Source: an uncultured Ruminococcus sp. (lineage in GTDB: Bacteria; Bacillota; Clostridia; Oscillospirales; Ruminococcaceae). Taken from it: a DNA stretch of 41,364 nt. Positions within the stretch are counted from its first letter, which is position 1; each line of letters opens with the position of its first letter. The DNA is taken from NCBI GenBank assembly GCA_947566125.1, contig CANOIR010000016.1, positions 1 to 41,364 on the forward strand. Reading direction: 5' to 3'. A program made the translations under genes and the position numbers. The notes beneath the pieces are model-generated. The model searched no databases, was not told the DNA's origin, and was given only the letters and a program-made list of their open reading frames with translations. This document shows, in pieces, positions 35,262-41,364 of the stretch.

Positions 35262-35314
35262 TTTTGAAATGCGTTTATATATACTTAACACTTTATATTT
35301 ATTTATAAAATTAA

Positions 35315-35362
35315 CTCCGCATACAGCGTTTAATCTTATCGCTTTTCATGCGGAGCTTCTTT
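35315..35362. terminator. Terminator-like hairpin after the C39-like peptidase gene
   Basis: CTCCGCAT pairs with ATGCGGAG across a 25-base loop; T-rich tracts follow on both strands. It lies between the peptidase stop codon and parS site 6. Confidence 0.55.
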
Positions 35363-35368
35363 TATTTG

Positions 35369-36349
35369 TTATTTACAGTAAAATTGCAGCCAGTTTCCGT
35401 AATCTCTGAAATGTTCATTAAGGGTCTTCTTATTTGTAAATCCAGGGTCATTTATTGTAAAGTCAGCAGCTGTAAGATTTTCATTGCTTGACTTAGTACA
35501 GCCTGTTACTACTACATAATGCATACCGCCGTAAGAATTTGTAGCACCTACAATGACAGGACCTACCTGAAGATGATCGTATAGAGATTGTAAATTGTAG
35601 CTGTTGCTATTGCCTGAAATTGAGATAACTTGATAACCTAAATTATAAACCTCTGCCCAAAGAAGCGAATTATTGCTATAAGTTAAATATTGCTTGCACA
35701 TTACATCAGGAGTTATCTCTGTATCTGTATAATATGAATGCATCATAGCCATAGAACTTGTAAGGCAGCCTACTTGAGCAATTGTCTTTGAACCGATGTA
35801 AACATTACCCCAACGTGGATCAGCCTGAGCATAATAAGGTACATCGTAAGAAATACCAGTTTTAACTTCGCCGATAAGTGAACCGAAGCCATCGAATTCA
35901 TAAGTTTTACCGTCTATTTTTTCACAGCCGATGAGTTTTCCCTTTTCGGAGTCAACGTAATATGTGTTATTCATATAGCTTACCCAGCCGATGCATATCT
36001 GTCCATTATTAGGATCATAGTAATATCTTTTGCCATCAGCCATCTGCCAGCCGGTTTTAAGAATTCCTTCATCAGTAAAGATATAAGTGTAGCCATCACT
36101 AAGAACAGATACACCGCTTGCAAAAGTGCCGTCCTCAAAATAATATGAGAATGTTTCACCATTATCTCTTGTATACCAGCCTTCTTCAGAAATTTCACTT
36201 TCAGCTACAGTATAAACTTTTTTATATGTTCCGTTTTCTCCTATTTCCAGTAATGTGCAATTACTTTCAGCAAAAGCATTTATTGGCATTGCACACATAG
36301 CGATCGCACAGCTCAGAATTATTGAACTGCTGCGTAAAAAGTGATGCAT
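35369..36349 (-). CDS. Secreted C39-like cysteine peptidase with cell-wall-binding repeats
   Basis: The 326-residue protein has a signal peptide (MHHFLRSSSIILSCAIAMCA, cleavage near NAFAES), then four to five imperfect repeats of about 20 residues of the choline/glucan-binding type (GWYTRDNGETFSYYFEDG, TGWQMADGKRYYYDPNNG, IGWVSYMNNTYYVDSEKG), and a C-terminal papain-like C39_2 domain: VPYYAQADPRWGNVYIGS, catalytic Cys in QVGCLTSS, His in GGMHYVVVTG and Asp in INDPGF. These proteins are usually wall-anchored and act on peptides; the substrate here is unknown. The ATG at 36349 is used because it begins the signal peptide and GGAAGG lies upstream. A consensus promoter lies at 36443-36470. Confidence 0.85.
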   Translation of the reverse strand: MHHFLRSSSIILSCAIAMCAMPINAFAESNCTLLEIGENGTYKKVYTVAESEISEEGWYTRDNGETFSYYFEDGTFASGVSVLSDGYTYIFTDEGILKTGWQMADGKRYYYDPNNGQICIGWVSYMNNTYYVDSEKGKLIGCEKIDGKTYEFDGFGSLIGEVKTGISYDVPYYAQADPRWGNVYIGSKTIAQVGCLTSSMAMMHSYYTDTEITPDVMCKQYLTYSNNSLLWAEVYNLGYQVISISGNSNSYNLQSLYDHLQVGPVIVGATNSYGGMHYVVVTGCTKSSNENLTAADFTINDPGFTNKKTLNEHFRDYGNWLQFYCK

Positions 36350-36442
36350 TGCATACACGTCCTTCCATAGTTTCAAATTGTAATTAAAAAATAACACAAA
36401 TAAGTGAGCTTGTCACCGATTTGTCACTATTAGCTATTCTTT

Positions 36443-36470
36443 ATTATATCATGAAAATAACATTTGTCAA
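36443..36470 (-). promoter_or_regulatory. Promoter of the C39-like peptidase gene
   Basis: On the minus strand TTGACA (36465-36470), a 16-base spacer and TATAAT (36443-36448). The leader of about 85 bases has a GTGACA direct repeat. Apart from this, the gap to aguB holds no feature I can support. Confidence 0.75.
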
Positions 36471-36601
36471 GGAAGAAAAACGCATTTTCGGATAGATTTC
36501 ACAATATTTCAGTAAAAACGTAAATATGCTGAAGATGAAAAAGAACTATTTATGTATTATGCACATATAAAATGGAATATTTTGTCTATAATTATCAATT
36601 A

Positions 36602-37495
36602 TTAAAATGAAGTTTTTATACTGTTGCTTATAATATTATACATTTCAGGGCGTCTGTCACGGAAGATACCCCAGCTAAGTCTTGCGTCACGCATTTCATC
36701 AAGATCAAATGAATCAATAATAACGCCTGCATATTCTCTTGATGCTTGTTGTATTATTTCGCCGGTATTATCTGTAATAAATGAAGAACCGTAGAATGTA
36801 AGACTTGACTTTTGAAATTGATTTTCCTCACATGGAATAACAGATTCTGTTCCTATTCTGTTAGCAGCAATTACAGGCATGAGATTTGCGGCGGAATGAC
36901 CCTGCATACATCTTTGCCAATGTGGCATACTGTCCACATCAAGAATCGGTTCAGAGCCTATAGCAGTTGGATAGAGCAGCATTTCTGCACCCATAAGAGC
37001 CATTGAACGTGCAGTTTCTGGAAACCATTGATCCCAACATATGCCTACGCCTATGCAGCCGAAGCTTGTATTCCAAACCTTGAATCCGGTATCGCCGGGT
37101 GTGAAATAGAATTTCTCCTGATAAAAGTGGTCATCAGGGATATGAGTTTTTCTATAAATTCCAAGTACACTTCCATCAGCATCTATCATGGCAATGCTGT
37201 TGAATGTATTGTTGCCTGCATTTTCATAGAAGCTTATAGGCAGTACTACGCCAAGTTCCTTTGCGATTTTTCTGAAATGCATGATTGCAGTATTTTCATC
37301 TGTGTTTTGAGCAAACTGGTAATATCCATACTGGCGTTCTTGGCAAAAGTATGGACGTTCAAAGAGTTCTGGAAGCAGTATAATATTAGCACCATCAGCG
37401 GCAGCTTGACGAACAAGGCGTTCAGCTGTTTGTATGTTTTCATAAACTTCTGTATCGCAAGCCATTTGTACGGCTGCAACGGTAACATTTCTCAT
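36602..37495 (-). CDS. aguB: N-carbamoylputrescine amidase
   Basis: AguB hydrolyses N-carbamoylputrescine to putrescine, CO2 and ammonia. The 297-residue protein is a nitrilase-superfamily enzyme with the Glu-Lys-Cys triad Glu43 (LLPELFERPYF), Lys116 (YRKTHIPD) and Cys153 (GICWDQWFPE). The segments FYFTPGDTGFKVW and the DQWFPE following the Cys match the AguB subgroup. It is downstream of aguA on the same strand, with a long hairpin between them. The pair makes putrescine from agmatine; arginine decarboxylase is not in this window. Confidence 0.95.
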   Translation of the reverse strand: MRNVTVAAVQMACDTEVYENIQTAERLVRQAAADGANIILLPELFERPYFCQERQYGYYQFAQNTDENTAIMHFRKIAKELGVVLPISFYENAGNNTFNSIAMIDADGSVLGIYRKTHIPDDHFYQEKFYFTPGDTGFKVWNTSFGCIGVGICWDQWFPETARSMALMGAEMLLYPTAIGSEPILDVDSMPHWQRCMQGHSAANLMPVIAANRIGTESVIPCEENQFQKSSLTFYGSSFITDNTGEIIQQASREYAGVIIDSFDLDEMRDARLSWGIFRDRRPEMYNIISNSIKTSF

Positions 37496-37551
37496 AATCG
37501 TTTCTCCCTTATAAAAATAAAATTAAAATTAAAAATTAAAACTAAAGCTAA

Positions 37552-37650
37552 AAATAAAGGAAGTCAAAATCAATAAAAGTTTTTTGGTCCAGCAATTTTT
37601 CAAAAATGCTGGATCAAAAACTTTTATTGATTTGATTCGCTTTTAGCTTT
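37552..37650. repeat. Long imperfect hairpin between aguA and aguB
   Basis: ATCAATAAAAGTTTTT (from 37570) and AAAAACTTTTATTGAT (to 37631) are perfect partners, enclosing GGTCCAGCA/TGCTGGATC and a small A/T-rich loop. Outside them, AAAGCTAAAA and TTTTAGCTTT extend the arms, so the whole is over 40 bp per arm with gaps. No T-run follows on either strand. The right arm overlaps the last codon of aguA. Confidence 0.75.
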
Positions 37651-38756
37651 TATTGGTTCTTAAATGCGGGCACTTGCTGAGTGATGCAGTGTATATTTCC
37701 ACCGCCTATTAAAATATCCCTTGCGGCAATAGGTTCTATTTTCCTGCTGGGGAAACATTCACTTAAAATATCAACGGCAGTCTTGTCCATCTTTTCACCA
37801 AACTGCGGAACTAATACAGCGTCATTGGTAATATAGAAATTTACATACGATGCGGCTAAACGTTCACCGGGTGTTCTTGTAGGTTCACCGTCCCAGAGGT
37901 CAAGCTCACTGCATTCTTTTTCAGTCATGCATACAGGTTCTTCAGGTATAGGCATAAGCCTTACTTTTATTTTTCTGCCCTTTGCATCTGTTTCATTCTT
38001 CAATATATCAAGGCATGATTTAGACATTTCATACTGTGGATCATTCGTATTGTCAGTCCATGCAAGCACTACTTCGCTCGGAGCAGTGAATGCACATACA
38101 TTATCAACGTGTTCATTTGTTTCGTCATTATAAACACCTCTTGGTAGCCATATAACTTTTTCAGCTCCAAGATATTCAAGAAGTTTTGCTTCTATTTCAG
38201 CTTTAGTCATATGAGGATTTCTACCACGGCTTAAAAGACAGCTTTCTGTTGTAATAATAGTACCCTCACCATCGCTGTGGATACTTCCGCCTTCTAATAT
38301 AAAATCACGGCAATTATATGTATCTTTAAGAAAAAGGTCGCATATTTTTCTTGCAGTGTGGTTATCATTATCCCAAGGGAAATAAAGTCCGTCTTCAAGT
38401 CCACCCCATGCATTGAATCCCCAGTCTATGCCACGTATCTCACCGTTAGCATTTTTTACAAATGTAGGGGCAATATCTCTTGCCCATGAATCATCTGTTG
38501 TGCATTCACATAATCTTACATCAGGTGGCAAAACGGCACGTGCATTTTCATATTGCCCGTTGCTTACAAGTACAGTCAAAGCTTCGCTTCTTGATATTAT
38601 TTCCGCAATTTTAACAAAAGCTCTTCTTGCTGCATAACAGCCGCCTTGCCAAGAGTCAGTTCTTTCCGGCCATATCATAATAGTGCCGTAATGTGGTTCA
38701 AATTCCGCCGGCATAAAAAAGCCATCAGCTTTTGGCGATGATTTAAGTATACGCAT
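37650..38756 (-). CDS. aguA: Agmatine deiminase
   Basis: AguA converts agmatine to N-carbamoylputrescine and ammonia. The 368-residue protein has the family start FFMPAEFEPHYGTIMIWPER, the substrate region DDSWARDIAPTFV, the GGLEDGLYFPWDND segment, and the catalytic Cys357 in GGGNIHCITQQ at the C-terminus. AGGAG precedes the ATG. It is the first gene of the aguA-aguB unit, driven by a perfect consensus promoter at 38869-38897. The related peptidyl-arginine deiminases share the fold, but the downstream aguB fixes the role. Confidence 0.96.
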   Translation of the reverse strand: MRILKSSPKADGFFMPAEFEPHYGTIMIWPERTDSWQGGCYAARRAFVKIAEIISRSEALTVLVSNGQYENARAVLPPDVRLCECTTDDSWARDIAPTFVKNANGEIRGIDWGFNAWGGLEDGLYFPWDNDNHTARKICDLFLKDTYNCRDFILEGGSIHSDGEGTIITTESCLLSRGRNPHMTKAEIEAKLLEYLGAEKVIWLPRGVYNDETNEHVDNVCAFTAPSEVVLAWTDNTNDPQYEMSKSCLDILKNETDAKGRKIKVRLMPIPEEPVCMTEKECSELDLWDGEPTRTPGERLAASYVNFYITNDAVLVPQFGEKMDKTAVDILSECFPSRKIEPIAARDILIGGGNIHCITQQVPAFKNQ

Positions 38757-38868
38757 TTTTATTTACTCCTATAAAACATAAAATCTAAAATATAAAATCA
38801 TAATTATTTTTATACTATTATATTTATATTTATTACTCATTTTAATATAATATTTATTATACTATATT

Positions 38869-38897
38869 ATTATACTAAAGCTTATAAGAGTTGTCAA
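38869..38897 (-). promoter_or_regulatory. Consensus promoter of aguA-aguB
   Basis: On the minus strand TTGACA (38892-38897), a 17-base spacer and TATAAT (38869-38874). The leader of about 105 bases is AT-rich with no recognised riboswitch. Confidence 0.82.
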
Positions 38898-39004
38898 TGA
38901 TAAGAATTCAGAATCATAGATCCGTTTTTATAAGAGGTTATGTCCATTAACTGACTTAAATCTAAATAATTCACTTAAATTCAACATAAAAGCTTAAGAA
39001 GCAC

Positions 39005-39033
39005 TTGACGAAACAAAGAAAATAGGTTATAAT
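39005..39033 (+). promoter_or_regulatory. Promoter of guaB
   Basis: TTGACG (39005-39010), a 17-base spacer and TATAAT (39028-39033). The leader to the start codon is about 70 bases. No purine riboswitch pattern is seen. Confidence 0.8.
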
Positions 39034-39081
39034 TTATCTAATAACTTGAATTATGGTAGGGCTAGAGAAAGCTTTGCCTGA

Positions 39082-40584
<1,503 letters not shown>

Positions 40585-40598
40585 TTTAATATAATGCT

Positions 40599-40633
40599 AA
40601 AAAAGCTGTCCTAATGAAAGGGCAGCTTTTTTG
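40599..40633. terminator. Bidirectional terminator between guaB and the XRE pair
   Basis: AAAAAGCTGTCCT pairs with AGGGCAGCTTTTT (one G-T pair), with an A-run before and a T-run after, serving both convergent units. Confidence 0.88.
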
Positions 40634-40648
40634 TGTTATTCATTATTG

Positions 40649-40981
40649 TTATTGCTTTGAAGCTTTTTTCAAATCGCTTATAAAATTCTTAATATGCTGA
40701 ATTTGCTCATCAGTAAGTCCGGTTGCATCTATTGTTTTGGGAGAAACGTTAGGATTTTTTGATTTTGGATAAGGCTTTTTTTCATCGGTGCGTCCCATAA
40801 GATAATCAACGCTTGTATTAAAAAGATCAGCAATCTTACTTAAAATATATGGAGGAATCATACGTGAACCTGTTTCATAGCATGAATAAGTTCTGCGGTT
40901 AACGAAAAGAATATCGGCAACCTGTGCTTGTGTCATATCGGAATCTTCACGTATATCACGTATTCTTCTATAATATGCCAT
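40649..40981 (-). CDS. XRE-family regulator, second of a tandem pair
   Basis: The 110-residue protein has a Cro/CI-type HTH (RIRDIREDSDMTQAQVADIL, then NRRTYSCYETGSRMIPPYI and LADLF-type helix KIADLFNTSVDYLMG) followed by the tail RTDEKKPYPKSK and a C-terminal extension with a helix (TDEQIQHIKNFISDLKKA). The ATG at 40981 lies 4 bases after the stop codon of the upstream paralogue, so the two are co-translated; an obvious ribosome binding site is lacking. The HTH is close to that of its neighbour and to the regulator at 671-892. The C-terminal extension is not in the other two. Confidence 0.88.
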   Translation of the reverse strand: MAYYRRIRDIREDSDMTQAQVADILFVNRRTYSCYETGSRMIPPYILSKIADLFNTSVDYLMGRTDEKKPYPKSKNPNVSPKTIDATGLTDEQIQHIKNFISDLKKASKQ

Positions 40982-40985
40982 AATT

Positions 40986-41213
40986 TTACTTAGATTTAGG
41001 ATATGGGATTTTAACATCAGTTCTGCCCATAATATAGTCGACACTTGTTTTATGAATATCAGCTAGATCGCTTAAAATTTCAGGAGGAGTGTTGTGAACA
41101 CCAATTTCATAACTGGAATAAGTTCTGCGATTTATAAAAAGCATATCAGCTATTTGTTGTTGTGTCATATCAGCATCTTCACGTAAATCTCGAATTCTTT
41201 TATAGCGTGCCAT
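40986..41213 (-). CDS. XRE-family regulator, first of a tandem pair
   Basis: The 75-residue protein is a single HTH domain: MARYKRIRDLREDADMTQQQ, then IADMLFINRRTYSSYEIGVH, LSDLADIHKTSVDYIMG and the tail RTDVKIPYPKSK. The ATG at 41213 is used because AGAGGTG lies before it and it matches the paralogues; a longer frame to 41348 has no family support. It is the start of a two-gene unit and is divergent from a promoter at 41286-41314 that reads off the window, which suggests it may control that neighbour. It is near-identical in form to the regulator at 671-892. Confidence 0.88.
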   Translation of the reverse strand: MARYKRIRDLREDADMTQQQIADMLFINRRTYSSYEIGVHNTPPEILSDLADIHKTSVDYIMGRTDVKIPYPKSK

Positions 41214-41285
41214 AAAATACACCTCTTTTGTTTTATTTATAATATAATGTTCCAAAAATATTTTATCATGCCACGAATCGTTCCA

Positions 41286-41314
41286 TTGACTTTTGGCTGA
41301 ATTTATGGCATAAT
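41286..41314 (+). promoter_or_regulatory. Promoter reading rightward off the window end
   Basis: TTGACT (41286-41291), a 17-base spacer and CATAAT (41309-41314), followed by GAGGTG at 41321-41326. The gene it serves is beyond the window. It is divergent from the XRE pair, the same arrangement as at 671-1056. Confidence 0.55.
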
Positions 41315-41364
41315 ATATTTGAGGTGAAAGATATTTACAAGAAAGCATATTACATGTTATTTAA

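Noticed and set aside
38930..39000. Possible further copy of the palindromic repeat upstream of guaB
   Set aside because: Only short end-like words (AAGAGGTTATG, CATAAAAGCTTAAG) are seen and none of the conserved inner blocks.
41250..41290. TGTTCCAAAA and CGTTCCATTG as degraded parS sites
   Set aside because: Each has only the left half of parS and no matching right half.

Overview
This window is the replication-origin region of an AT-rich, Gram-positive anaerobe, most likely a Ruminococcus-like member of the Oscillospirales (Clostridia). Three things support this. The gene order is the classical Firmicutes origin order: mnmE, jag, yidC, yidD, rnpA and rpmH on the minus strand, oriC around dnaA, then dnaN, yaaA, recF, gyrB, gyrA, mnmG, rsmG, noc, parA, parB and serS on the plus strand. 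There are six perfect parS sites. A secreted protein carries a dockerin-type module next to Cthe_2159-like beta-helix modules, typical of cellulolytic or amylolytic gut clostridia. The species is an inference.

Layout. 1-5.0 kb: tail of an unknown gene, a lone feoA, a small XRE regulator divergent from a lipoprotein gene with a matched pair of operator-like sites, and a large secreted dockerin protein. 5.0-9.8 kb: leftward translation/membrane-insertion cluster, fired from a consensus promoter carrying a DnaA-box-like site. 9.8-12.5 kb: dnaA flanked by two AT-rich regions; the dnaA-dnaN gap holds many TTTTC(A/C)ACA-like sites and a B. subtilis-type unwinding element (two boxes, a short GC step, five CTA trinucleotides). 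12.5-20.6 kb: dnaN-yaaA-recF-gyrB-(YcxB-like)-gyrA. 20.6-28.7 kb: metallophosphoesterase, tRNA/rRNA modification genes, and the segregation module (noc, parA, parB) with four nearby parS sites. 28.7-31.4 kb: a two-component system with a long Thr/Asn/Pro-rich sensor. 31.4-34.3 kb: a leftward group of membrane and zinc-ribbon proteins of unknown role. 34.5-41.3 kb: radical SAM protein, secreted C39-like peptidase, the agmatine-to-putrescine pair aguA-aguB, guaB, and two tandem XRE regulators related to the one at 0.7 kb.

How it works together. DnaA opens oriC between dnaA and dnaN; ParA/ParB act on the parS cluster to segregate and organise the origin; Noc sits in its usual place but has lost the recognisable CTP-pocket motifs while keeping the Noc-type DNA-specificity residues. 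DnaA-box-like sites overlap the promoters of rpmH and gyrB and lie just upstream of a dnaA promoter, suggesting that DnaA coordinates these genes.

The most unusual signal outside genes is a family of about 155-167-bp dispersed palindromic elements (three complete copies and three shortened relatives). The paired arms differ between copies but stay complementary within each copy, which looks like compensatory change in a folded RNA or DNA structure. No tRNA, rRNA, CRISPR array, transposase or prophage genes were seen.
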